This document shows, piece after piece, positions 45,101 to 54,824 of a stretch of 64,000 nucleotides of DNA (the stretch's first letter is position 1; every line of letters begins with the position of its first letter). Origin of the DNA: Ochotona curzoniae (Eukaryota > Chordata > Mammalia > Lagomorpha > Ochotonidae); NCBI RefSeq assembly GCF_017591425.1, contig NW_024466459.1, forward strand, positions 9,610,001 to 9,674,000, in the 5' to 3' direction. The notes below the pieces were generated by a model. The model searched no databases and was not told where the DNA came from. It was given only the letters and a program-made list of their open reading frames with translations. Made by a program: the position numbers and the translations under genes.

Positions 45101-47350
45101 AGTGTTTCCTCTCAGTGTCCTGAGCTCCTTCTTAGCTTCCTGCTGTCTCCTTTCAGAGCAAATGTCTTTTCTGCTATTTTTTCACTGTCTGTTACTGCTG
45201 TAATGTCTCACTTACCTAGCCTCTTGTCTTACTTCAAACAAACATACATGTATATTTGAAAGGCAGAGACAGAGAAGACAGATCTCCAGTCGGCTGGCTC
45301 ACTGCCCAAATCCCAGAATGACCAGGCTCGTCTGGGCCAAGGTCAAACGTCAAGAACTCCATCCGGGTCTCCCAGCTCTCTGGGCCTTGGCGCTCCCCAA
45401 GTGCTTTAGAAAGAAGCTGGATCTGGTGGGAGAGCCAGGGCTTGGACCAACATTCCAGTACAGGATACAGGCTTTCCGAGCAGCAGCTTAATGTGCTGTG
45501 CCACTGCAGCTGTCCCACTTAACGTGTTTGAATCTCAGTATTCAGAGTTCAGTTGCTTGTTCCTTTGAAGATGCAGGGTCTGCTGAAGGGCAGGCTGCCA
45601 AGGCGACTGACTCCATCGCCATTAGGTGGTCACAGGTGCTGCCAGTCAGCCCTCTGAGGTTCCACAGAAAAGCGAAATCAGATTCTCGTTAGAATCAGAA
45701 GGCTAACGAATGGTAGTTAGCATGCTCGCTCACCGAGCCCACTGTCCACACTGGAGGGCTTTGGGCTGAGTCCCAGCTCTGCTTCCACTTTCCGATTCCT
45801 GCCAGGCATGCCCTGGGAGGCAGCAGCAGGTGACTGACGGCTCAAGGATTGAGTCCCTTGGCAGCTGTGTGGGGCACCAGGTGGGGTTTGTGACTCTGGC
45901 CTCACCCAGGTCAACCTGCTGAAAGCATTCTGGCATGCAAGCCCTCATTGCACACCTCCTTGTCTTCTCTCTCCCTCTGCTTGTGAAATAGATAAAAAAG
46001 TAAGTGTTCCAGGTCTTCGAGTCCATCTGTTGTTTTCCAGCCAAAAAGCAGACGCTTGTGGGCATAAAGAATTGTCCAGGGTCCCCAGCCAGGAGCAGGG
46101 CTGAGGAGAGCGCTGGGCCCCGTCCTGTCTCGGGGTCCTTGCATCCTGGCTTCCTCGTGGAATGGAGGCCGATGCAGATGCACCGGCCGGTGACCCCATC
46201 TCTGGGCTGCGGACGGTCCTGGTGGCAGCTCACTGTCCTTGTGTTTGTAGTTCAGCGCCCTGAAGGTTCCCATGCCCGAGGACAAATACACCGCGCAGGT
46301 GGACGCGGAGGAGAAGGAAGACGTGAGTAGCGGGCACCGCCTGGCGGCGAGGGCAGGGCAGAAGGAATTCAACAGAACATGCAGGCGGTGACAGCAAAAG
46401 TAAATACTACACAGGTGAACCGCACGGTGTGCCGAGTGAAGGAAGCTGGCAGGAAACTCGATACTCCGTGATTCCGTTTTTATACAGCTCGTCTCATACC
46501 CTGGTCGGAGGGTGGGGTGGCGTCGTAAGTGCAAGCCTATCAGATGGTGCCCTTTGTGTGTGGACATACTTCAGCAAAGCTGTTGGAATCAGGGAGAAAA
46601 AGCTGTTGGAATCAGGGAGAAAAAGAATCGTCTGGTAGCTATTTGTCTGAAAGCACTGAAGGCCAGACGTCAGGACCACATGTCTGCGTCTGTGTCGCCT
46701 GGCCGGAGGACCAGCTGGCCTGGCCTGGTGGTTAGTGACCGAACTCTGTGAAGCTGTCAGTTACCTGGCCTGGGACCTGGCTGTAGAACGCTGGTCCTTC
46801 CATTGGCAGTTGGCGTTCCTGCCTGGGCTGCTTCATAGGGTGTGGGGAATGCTGAGGTTGGCTCCGCGGGCCCCAGCTCCACGCAGCAGCAGGGGCCGCT
46901 GGCCAGCGCTGTTCTGGCCCGGGAGCCCTGGGTCAGGCTGCGTTTTGTGATGGAGTCTCCACCTCTTACAGGTGCGAAGCTGTGCGGAGTTCGTGTCTCT
47001 CTCCAAGGCCAGGATTGCGGAGTATGAAAAACAGGTAAGGAGGCCCGCCTTTGCCTTGGCGTCTGCGGTGTCTGCTGGCCGCACGTCTCTGACAGCGTGG
47101 CAGGTGGTGACCCCCTCGGCGGCCCCCCTCCCTCCTCTCAACATCCCCTTCCCCGCCTGCAGCTGGAGAAGATGAGGAACATTATCCCCTTCGACCAGAT
47201 GACCATCGAGGACTTGAACGAAGCCTTCCCAGAAACCAAGTTAGACAAGAAGAAGTATCCGTACTGGCCCCACCAGCCGATCGAGAACTTGTAAGCCCGA
47301 GTCGGAGCGAGCTCTGCACAGTGTGCAGTCGAATAAAGCGTACTCAGTGT
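42113..47350 (+). CDS. ATP5PD: ATP5PD (ATP5H), ATP synthase peripheral stalk subunit d
   Basis: Exon 1 (about 42113-42173) is non-coding. The coding parts are 43645-43766, 44879-44975, 46251-46322, 46972-47034 and 47163-47294: 161 codons plus stop, the same length as human. The protein begins [20 protein letters not shown] and ends [12 protein letters not shown]. Subunit d forms part of the peripheral stalk of mitochondrial F1Fo ATP synthase, linking F1 to Fo on the matrix side. It has no long cleavable presequence, as in the family. All five introns are GT-AG. AATAAA at 47332-47337 gives a 3' UTR of about 55-60 nt. Promoter and first intron lie in the CpG island shared with KCTD2. Differences from human are mostly conservative. 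Confidence 0.97.
42371..42541. repeat. 31-bp minisatellite in ATP5PD intron 1
   Basis: Units begin gcgtcggggttcgggatcgg at 42371, 42402, 42433, 42464 and 42495, with a partial at 42526. Spacing is exactly 31. The array is G-rich, with several GGG/GGGG runs per unit. Confidence 0.96.
42722..42855. repeat. (TG)n/(TA)n microsatellites in ATP5PD intron 1
   Basis: Imperfect TG/TA at 42722-42792 and a pure GT run at about 42829-42855. Confidence 0.9.
43040..43328 (-). mobile_element. CSINE in ATP5PD intron 1
   Basis: 'aggtttatttatttttatttg' to 'gttgacccactgtgctgcccc'. Confidence 0.87.
43637..43766 (+). CDS. ATP5PD: ATP5PD exon 2 (start codon at 43645)
   Basis: Acceptor TTTTCCAG, ATG at 43645-43647, donor CAG|GTCAGT. 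The coding part is 122 nt. Confidence 0.96.
43898..44510 (-). mobile_element. Old CSINE in ATP5PD intron 2, split by a later CSINE
   Basis: 43898-44117 (tail and body) and about 44428-44510 (head, '...ttaatgcactgtgccacagcc') are two parts of one minus-strand copy. The insertion repeats 'agtg.agcagt.ggg' at both edges. Confidence 0.75.
44118..44425 (+). mobile_element. CSINE inserted in the older CSINE, plus strand
   Basis: 'gggcctggcgtgatagcatag' to 'ccaatagcaaataaacaaatc'. Confidence 0.87.
44520..44760. other. T-rich sequence of unknown origin
   Basis: AT-rich stretch in ATP5PD intron 2, possibly a degraded retroelement. No assignment. Confidence 0.3.
44879..44975 (+). CDS. ATP5PD: ATP5PD exon 3
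   Basis: 97 nt encoding [20 protein letters not shown] to DDFEKK. Donor GTGAGT. Confidence 0.97.
45230..45516 (-). mobile_element. Old CSINE in ATP5PD intron 3
   Basis: 'atgtatatttgaaaggcagag' to 'taatgtgctgtgccactgcag'. Confidence 0.78.
45715..45992 (+). mobile_element. Old CSINE in ATP5PD intron 3
   Basis: A diverged plus-strand copy ending 'gcttgtgaaatagataaaaaag'. Confidence 0.65.
46251..46322 (+). CDS. ATP5PD: ATP5PD exon 4
   Basis: 72 nt, 24 codons, [16 protein letters not shown] to EEKED. Acceptor TTTGTAG, donor GTGAGT. Confidence 0.97.
46577..46625. repeat. 24-bp tandem duplication in ATP5PD intron 4
   Basis: Two adjacent copies of agctgttggaatcagggaga with flanking A bases. Confidence 0.9.
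46972..47034 (+). CDS. ATP5PD: ATP5PD exon 5
   Basis: 63 nt, 21 codons, [20 protein letters not shown] plus Q. Donor GTAAGG. Confidence 0.96.
47163..47350 (+). CDS. ATP5PD: ATP5PD exon 6 with stop and 3' UTR
   Basis: Coding 47163-47294 (43 codons plus TAA). Poly(A) signal AATAAA at 47332-47337. The end is estimated. Confidence 0.95.
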
Positions 47351-48321
47351 GCTGTATCGGTCGGCTCTCTGCCTCGGGGCCAGGCCGGGCTCGATGTGGC
47401 CCCGTGGGCAGTCGTGTCAGGATGAACACGTGAGGAACTGTGTGTAGTCCAGAAACACAGGAGCTGGGCTCTCGGTGCTAGGCTGCTGGGCCCTGCCATG
47501 ATGGTGTGGCCCAGTGAGGGGGGCACCATGCCTAGGAGGCTGGGTGACCTGGTGAACTGTGGGAGCTGCCAGCTGCAGACTGAGGGACATTTCCTGCTAG
47601 TTTTCTCCCAACAAGCAGAGGGACTAATGAGAATGAAATGAGCTAATGTAGGAAGTTTCTAGATGGAAGTGATGTCAGCCCTCGCCCCACAAGGGCCGAG
47701 TTGCTGAGCTGGCACCTGGCTGTCCCCACTCTAGGAATTCAGACAGCAGCTGAGCGAGTGGAGGAACATCCCCACGGTGCCTTCAGCGAATGTTAGGGTG
47801 AGGCTAAGGGATGCTCATGAGGCCGCCCTCCCCGCACTGGAGCCTTTGGATGCTTCCTGAGAAACGTCCTTGAACTTCAGCAGAAGGTGCTCTTGGTCGG
47901 TGGCACTTGGTGGGCCACTTTCACACCTGCCAAGGCTGCTGGAGGTCTTTGCTTTGGATGTGCAGTTTGTGTTAAAAGCAGTCACGTGCTAGAGTTATTC
48001 CTGGCAAATTGCTAGGGAGGGCAAAAAAAAAATCTATAAAGTTCCAGGGCTAAATGAAAACATGAGTAGAGGAGCAGACACAGTGAAGAGAAGGATTCAT
48101 CTGGCTGGACCCAGGCAGGACCCAGGAGCAGGCTGCCCATCAGCTCAGGAGCATCAGGGTACCATCTGCCTACCTGAAACTCAAAGCTGACATTGAAGGG
48201 GAAAAGTAAGCATCCTGCCTTGGAAGCAAAGTCAGTCTGTACCTACAAGCGCAGTAGACAGGCTCACTTCCTGTCTGCACAGCAGCCAGGGCTGCGTCGC
48301 ACAGCATGCTCACTCTCAAGT
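47351..48321. other. Intergenic, downstream of ATP5PD
   Basis: No gene or clear repeat seen. Confidence 0.4.
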
Positions 48322-48500
48322 TTCTTTTCAGATTTATTATTATTTGAAAGGCAGAGTTAGGGAGCAAGAGACCTCTCCGTCTGTTGGTTTACTCCCCGGA
48401 TGGCCACATGGGTGGCGGGGCCAGAGCACTGGGCCATCTCCCACTGCTCTGCCGGGTGCTGGACTGGAAGTCTGCGTGCTTTGGAGGGCAGCAGCTCAAG
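48322..48500 (-). mobile_element. CSINE fragment, minus strand
   Basis: 'agatttattattatttgaaagg' to 'gctggactggaagtctgc'. The head is lost. Confidence 0.7.
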
Positions 48501-49185
48501 CACTGGGGTTTCAGCCCCAGCCCCAGCCCCTGCTGTTTGGTTTAAGCGAACCATGCCTTTCAAATAAAAATAAAGAACAAGCACAATTTTGCAATCCCCC
48601 ATAAAATAACAGGCACGTGAACAATAAAGAAACTAAAGCTGATGGGGGGGCGTGTCACCGCCCAGCACCACATTGATGGGCCCAGCGCTTTGTGCCAGCA
48701 AGGACCAAGAGAAGTACTTGGTTCTAGGTTCAATCTCAAAGCTTTAAACAAACGTTCAGTTTAGAGGCACAATCTGGGATAGGGGGTCAAGTTCAGGGAA
48801 CAGGGAAGGACAAGAAGACAGATTTAAAAAAAAAATTTACAGATGAAGGTTGACGGGTTTTTCTAAGAATAACACCAAGGCAGAATCTAGAAACGAATTA
48901 AAAAAACGGAATCTGAGGGCAGTAAACTCCATACTTGCATGACCTTTTAGGCTTATGTGGTATGACCTTGAACTGCCCAGCCAAGTCTGGGGGTGTGGTG
49001 TCCAACCCACCAAGTCCTGAGCACCAGTTCCTGCCCCAGGTGCCACTGCTGTCACCTTGGCAAGCCTGTCCTCAAGCCTGTGTCCTGATACGCTGGCTCC
49101 CCACTGCCATAGTGCTGTCCACGCGGCTGTTGAAGGGACTTTCTGGAAGGCAAACATGGTCATTTTATTCCTCTGCTTAACCCTG

Positions 49186-49372
49186 GCCCCTGGCTTCGCG
49201 CAGTCCCCTGGCCCCTGGCTTCACGCGGTCCCCTGGCCCCTGGCTCCGCGCGGTCCCCTGGCCCCTGGCTTCGCGCGGTCCCCTGGCCCCTGGCTCCGCG
49301 CGGTCCCCTGGCCCCTGGCTCCGCGCGGTCCCCTGGCCCCTGGCTCCGCGCAGTCCCCTGGCCCCAGGCTGC
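49186..49372. repeat. 25-bp minisatellite
   Basis: Seven units of gcccctggcttcgcgcggtc(ccctg) start at 49186 and repeat every 25 bases, followed by a decaying partial unit at 49361. Confidence 0.96.
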
Positions 49373-49469
49373 CAGCTCTCATGGCCCCGTTCACACCCTG
49401 TTAGAGCAAGCTGCTGAGTGCGCTTCCCAGGCCACACTATCATGAGACATTTGAAATGCTTGTGATTAG

Positions 49470-49690
49470 CTTTAGGAGGTTCTAGAACATCCTTTGCTGA
49501 CTACCTGATGTGCCCATATGGGAGCTGCTCTGCTTCGGCTCCAGCTTCCTGCTACCTGGCAGGTACCCAGCGGGAAGCGCTCTGGCCCTACCTTCTCCAT
49601 GGGAGCCTGGAAGGAATTCTGGGCTCCTGACCCTGAGCTGCCTCTGTCCTGGCCATTGTGGCATATGGAAGGTCTCTCCCTCCGACCATC
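49470..49690 (+). mobile_element. Old CSINE fragment, plus strand
   Basis: 'gtgcccatatgggagctgctctgcttcggctcc' to 'ggccattgtggcatatggaagg'. The tail is absent. Confidence 0.65.
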
Positions 49691-50183
49691 TCCTCCCTGG
49701 CCAGAGCGGTCTAGGGATTACGCAGACACGGTCGGGAAGACCAACGCCGCTAGGGCGACGCCCTTTGGAACTCCACCCCTGGTTCCGGCCCTGGAACAAG
49801 CGCAAGCCGCTTTCCTCCCTGCGAAGTTCGGGAACGCTGCGGAAGGTCTCATCCTGTGACTTCGCATGTCCCTGCCTCTACGGAGGCCTCCCCGGGCTCC
49901 CCGGGCTCCCCGGCTGCCGGCCGCATGAGGGCACGGAGGGCCTGTTAGGGTGTGGTTCCCCTGGGCTCCCTGAAGTCGCTGCCAGCAAATCTCCGCAGCC
50001 TTCTCCAGCCTCCAGGAACCGCGTTCTTGGCCCCTTGCAGGTCCTGGAATCCCCCAGGTTGGGATTTAAGGAGAAAAGAATTCATTATAGCCAAGGCATG
50101 CAGCAAAACGTAACTAGACTGCTGCTTCAAAATGTGGAAGAGAACGTTTTAAATTGGCTGCTTCTTTCTCATAATGAGACTTC

Positions 50184-50256
50184 CACCCCAGATGGGACTC
50201 GAACCCACAATCCCTGGCTTAGGAGGCCAGTGCCTTATCCATTAGGCCACTGGGGC
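50184..50256 (-). tRNA. tRNA-Arg(CCT)
   Basis: 73 nt with a full cloverleaf, anticodon loop CTCCTAA, intact A box (TGGCCTAATGG) and B box (GGTTCGAGTCC), discriminator G. It matches the conserved mammalian tRNA-Arg-CCT of this locus. Confidence 0.96.
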
Positions 50257-50642
50257 TTCACGCAGGTGACGCGCGATCACGTGCCCCTTAGGCTGTGACA
50301 CCGTGTCCTGCGCGGTGACGTCACATGCGGGCTAGCGTGAATTGCCGGACCCGCGCCCAGAAAGGGTTTGGGGACACTTCGGGGGATTCCGAGGGCCCCG
50401 AGGCCAGCGCGGACGCGGCGTCCGGTCGGAGACTGGTGGTCGAGAGTTGAAAGGGACCCAAACGCCGCGCCTTCCGTCTGACCCGCGCAAGGTCCCCGAA
50501 CGGCCACGGTCATCCGGGGAGTCGTGCGGCGCCCGCCCGCCCCCGGCCCCGCGCGTCGGCCCTCGCAGCCCCCCTCACGCCCCACCGAGGAGCGCGGCCG
50601 GAGCGGCGACACCTGGGCCTGCGCTTCCCGCTCGTGTGTGGT

Positions 50643-50715
50643 GACCGCGTGGCCTAACGGATAAGGCGTCTGACTTCGGATCAGAAGATTGAGGGTTCGA
50701 GTCCCTTCGTGGTCG
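50643..50715 (+). tRNA. tRNA-Arg(TCG)
   Basis: 73 nt. The acceptor stem GACCGCG/CGTGGTC pairs with one G-U. Anticodon loop CTTCGGA, B box GGTTCGAGTCC. A TTTT terminator lies at about 50722-50725. Confidence 0.95.
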
Positions 50716-50879
50716 GTTCACCTTTTGGGCACCGCCACCGTTCCCTGTCTAACCCCTCTGAACAATCGCGTGTTGTTCCCCAACACCTGGTCCTCGCTCC
50801 CCTGTCCTGTTCCTCCTAAATGTTCCGGATCCCTTTACTCTGGTCGGTCTACCACAGGCTGTCAGTTCTCCTTTGTCAT

Positions 50880-50953
50880 TCCCCAGTGGTCTAATGGATA
50901 AGGCACTGGCCTCCTAAGCCAGGGATTGTGGGTTCGTAGTCCCACCTGGGGTG
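50880..50953 (+). tRNA. tRNA-Arg(CCT)-like, probably degenerate
   Basis: It aligns with the other CCT copies but has three changes. Position 1 is T instead of G, mispairing with T72. Position 11 is T instead of C. One extra T sits in the T-loop (GGTTCGTAGTCC), which breaks the B box and makes an 8-nt loop. The anticodon is still CCT. It may be a tRNA pseudogene or a weakly expressed gene. Confidence 0.75.
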
Positions 50954-51159
50954 ACTGGGTTTTTGCGTGTCCGCAAGCAGGTTCTGTGGATTGTGCAGGA
51001 ATTTGAGGGAACACACCAGGGGCTAAACTGACCGTAAGGATGAAGGAGCGTCAGTCTCATTGGGGTCTAATGCGCAGGTCAGAGTATAGAACACACCAAC
51101 ACCCACGGGAGCTGAGCCAAAATTGTGACTCTTTCATCCTCAAAAATACGTGACTCCTC

Positions 51160-51232
51160 TACCCCAGGTGGGACTCGAACCCACAATCCCTGGCTTAGGA
51201 GGCCAGTGCCTTATCCATTAGGCCACTGGGGC
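51160..51232 (-). tRNA. tRNA-Arg(CCT), second intact copy
   Basis: 73 nt, same body as the first CCT copy but with CCCAC and discriminator A at the 3' end. A run of five T (minus strand) lies about 15 bases downstream as a Pol III terminator. Confidence 0.96.
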
Positions 51233-51734
51233 TGGTGGCGTGGGCCTTGTCCCTCCTCTCCCCTAATAGGCACCAGGCTGGCCTCCGGAGCGGGCCTGCC
51301 CGACGCGCCAGGCAGCAGGGTGCACGCGGTGAGCTGCGGGGCTGATCCCAGCGGAGCCGCGCCGTCCAGGATGCACCCACCCGACACCGCTGCACCTCGC
51401 CACCGGGGGTGCGCGGAGACTTAGGCCTTCCCTTGCTGTCCTCCTGAGTCAGCACGCCCACGCCCGTGCAGCACACCGCGAGAGGGATCCCAGGATTCTA
51501 GGAAAGCGTAGTTCTGGGCCCCACATAAGGGTACGGGAAAGCTCTGCATCTGCGCACGCGCAGCAAGAACCGCTCCTCCCACAAATCACATGTTCCTGCG
51601 TCCAATCCTGCAAACACATAGCAAGAAAAACTGCCAAACTGATAATTCACCTTAAAAAATGTTCACCTTTAGCATGATTAAGACACAATAGAGGAAATGT
51701 TAAGAAATTGACCTTAAAGTTTTTAAGATTTTTA

Positions 51735-51996
51735 AATTTATTTTTTTTTAAAGATTTATTTTTATTATTTTTATTGGAAAGGCGGATATACAGAGAGGAG
51801 AGACAGAGAGGAAGATCTTCCGTCCGATGATTCACTCCCCAAGTGAGCGCAATGGCCGATGCTATGCCGATCCGAAGCCAGGAGCCTCCTCCGGGTCTCC
51901 CACACTGGTGCAGGGTCCCAAAGCTTTCCCCGACCACACAGGCAGGGATCCCGGGGCGTGCAAGGCAAGGACCTTTAACCACTGCGCCAGGTCCTA
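51735..51996 (-). mobile_element. Young CSINE with internal deletion
   Basis: A near-consensus reversed copy, but the stretch between 'cagggtcccaaagcttt' and 'gcagggatcccgggg' is shortened. Confidence 0.88.
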
Positions 51997-52004
51997 AAAT
52001 TTAT

Positions 52005-52275
52005 TTTTTACAATTGTATCTTTATTTGAAAGAGAGGGAGAGTGAGTGGATTATCTTCCATCTGCTGATTCATTTTCCAAATGGCCGTAATGGCCAGGTC
52101 TACGCCAGGCCAAAGCAGGAGTGCCACAAGGGTGCTAGGCACTCAGCACTTGGGCCATCTGCTGCTGCTTTCTCAGGTGCCAGCTGTCGGAGTAGAGCAG
52201 CTGGGACCGCAGTGGGTTGCTGGTCTTGCACACAGCAGCTGATGCCTTCTGTACAAGGAAGTCCCCTGTTCCTCC
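52005..52275 (-). mobile_element. Old CSINE, minus strand
   Basis: 'tatctttatttgaaagagag' to a diverged head near 52270. Confidence 0.65.
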
Positions 52276-52311
52276 TGTTAAACACGTTTAAAATTTGTTA
52301 CTTTTTTCCCA

Positions 52312-52630
52312 AAGATTCATTCATTTTTACTGAAAGGCAGATTTACATAGAGAGCAAGAGAAACAGAGAAAGATCTTCCATCTGCTGGTTCACTTCCCAA
52401 ATGGCCACAATGACCACGGCTGAACTGATGCAAAGCCAGGCTAGGAGCTGCTTCCGGGTCTCCCACGTGGGTGCAGAGTCCCAAGGCTTTGGGCCATCCT
52501 CTCCTACGTTCCCAGACCACAAGCAGGGAGCGGGATGGGAAGTGGGGCTGCCAGGACATCAACTGGCACTTGCCTGGCACTGGATCCTGGCACTTGCCTG
52601 GTGATGGGTTAGCACTACAACACATGCACT
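52312..52630 (-). mobile_element. CSINE, minus strand
   Basis: 'agattcattcatttttactg' to 'gatgggttagcactacaaca'. Confidence 0.85.
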
Positions 52631-52639
52631 CATTCCAGG

Positions 52640-53590
52640 TTGTGCCTGTGTGGAAACCCCACCCACCCACTCCTGGCAGTGCAGGTCATAGGGACATGGA
52701 GACGCTGTGTCCACTTCCTCCCTGGACTGCTGGTCACAAGGGATAGTTGAACTCACCTGGCTCCAATCTCCTGCGTCCCCTCCAGTGTGTGCATTAGTGT
52801 GTGGCTGGCAGGCAGAGGAGTGTAGACACAGGTCAGGTCCTAACAGCTGTATGTTCATGTGACATCCCTGTGCCCCCTCCCAGGCAGGAACCACCTCCCC
52901 TTGTAAACCCCAAGCCTTGCTTCTCACTGCAAAGTGCTCTGACCTGGCCTTAACCCCTGTGTAAGCAGAACTGTGGTCTGTGGTGGCTGGCATCTTTGTT
53001 GCCTTGCCCTATGGGAATTACCTGTGTTTGTTCATTCCATGACTCAGTCCCCTCTCGACCTCTCCAAATTTCTCTCACGCGGGGACCTTTGGGTGCATCC
53101 AGTGTCTCCTAGGGCCTGGGGCTCGACACTGCACACCTGGGTCCGCTCACAGGGACACCCAGCCTGCTGCCCTGCTTGCCCCATCTAACCAGGCTTCCTC
53201 TGTGGGGGTTCTCCTGGCTCCTCTCTGGGACAGCACTGCTCACAGGGCTGACTCCTCAGGGACCAGCCAAGCTACATTCACCCAGCACACCTGCCCAACT
53301 CGCTGCCCTCGGCAACTTCAGTGTCTGCAGCGTGTCCCCATCAGAACCCTGCTCCCACACCCTCCAGGCCCATCTCTGCCCCATCGTCCTCTGACCTTTC
53401 CCCTCCATCCCCATTTCCCAGACAAGGCATTGACTCCGCACAGGGGACACTTGGCCCCAGCTATGTCCACCTCGCTGCAGGCTTTCCATGCTCTACCCTG
53501 GGCAGACCCATCTCCCTGACAGGCTCCTTAAGGGCCCGAATGTCCTGGGGTGGCCACCTCCTGTCCTCACTGGGACTCATCCCAGCCACA
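52640..53590. other. Intergenic, nothing recognised
   Basis: Moderately GC-rich. Parts may be old L2, but there is no coding signal. Confidence 0.35.
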
Positions 53591-53795
53591 GTAAGTGCTT
53601 CTCTGCCCCTCTGCCTGGCACCTGCCACTTCCGTGTCTTCTACAATCCAGTTTGTTTACAACAACAGCTCATTTTTCTTGGCTTTCATCACTGCCTGTCG
53701 GTTCTCTGGAACGAACCCTATGTTAACTGCCGATCCCTTGACCCAGTGTTTGGCATCCAAGAACTGCTTGTTGCATGACTGAATAAATGAACGAC
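53590..53795 (+). mobile_element. Probable L2 3'-end remnant
   Basis: Ends 'ccagtgtttggcatccaagaa..' and 'catgactgaataaatgaac', the typical L2 3' terminus. Confidence 0.5.
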
Positions 53796-54514
53796 CCTTG
53801 CACTCCCTGCCTAGGAGCCACAGCTGTTCCTGGCTCTGAGTACCCGAGGACAGGGGTCCTGTCTTCCGGCTCCTTTGTATTTTGCAACCATCCCCAATCG
53901 ACTTTCCTTCCTTGTCTGAGCTCACACGCAGGCCAAGGGGCTGGCTTGCATGAAGGGCACATCCCAGCACAACCGACTATACAAAAAAGCATGCAGCCGA
54001 GATTTGCAAGAGAATTGGGACCAAGGCAGCGTGGAACATTCTAAGAAGTTATGGCAACCCGGGCTCTCCCCAACACCCACTGGGCAATTTCTCTCCTGTC
54101 CCAGCTTGCCCTTCCTGCCTGTAAACCCCCGCCCAGTACACGCCACCCCCACATATTCCTTCCCGCGGCCAGCTCCACAGCTGCCCCACCATCACCTATT
54201 GGTGTGAGGTCTCAAGACTCAGCCCCTCACTACCTGCCCATAAGTCTGCAGGCTTCCTGGCCGCCTCCGGCAGCCCAGCCCCTAAATGGCCAGTCTTCCT
54301 CCCTGTTTTCCAGGACCCACCCAGCTTAGATAGCCACTCCCCTGTCAGCCTTCCTGCCCGACTATGTCTTCCTTAGGGGGCAGATGCTAGAACCTTCTCT
54401 CGTCTCACTTGCCTTGTCTCACAGTCAGTACTGAAGCGGTCTCTGTGAGGTAGTCGTCAGTGGAGAGGAAAGGCAGGGATTCTGTTCTGGAACATTCTGA
54501 ATGAGGTGGGAGGC

Positions 54515-54824
54515 CTGCTGGGTTAGAATTTTATTGTAGCTGATACATGAAGAGGATGGTTAAGGCTGGACAACACGGTGAGGGCCAGTAGAGACCCCTG
54601 TACCCATCTGGGGCTCTGAGCCCCACAGCACAGGCGATGGCGCCAAGGTCACAGAGGCACCTGGTCAGCAGAAAAGGGAAAGCTCTCCAGGTGGACTCAG
54701 TCCGGGCGGCACTCCTGGCAGGCTGCCCAGGGCACAGTTTCAGTCCATCTCCACCTTCCGGCTGGTCTTCAGTACAGAATGCACCTTCTTTTGTCTCAGC
54801 CTCTCCCGGTTCCTGTTTTCTATC
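54515..54824 (-). CDS. MRPL58: MRPL58 exon 6 with stop and 3' UTR
   Basis: Coding 54824-54740, [13 protein letters not shown] to VEMD-stop. 3' UTR to about 54515, past the AATAAA at 54535-54530. Confidence 0.94.

Noticed and set aside
49186..49372. Regular array resembling a CRISPR
   Set aside because: The 25-bp units are directly adjacent with no spacers, in a mammalian genome. It is a minisatellite.
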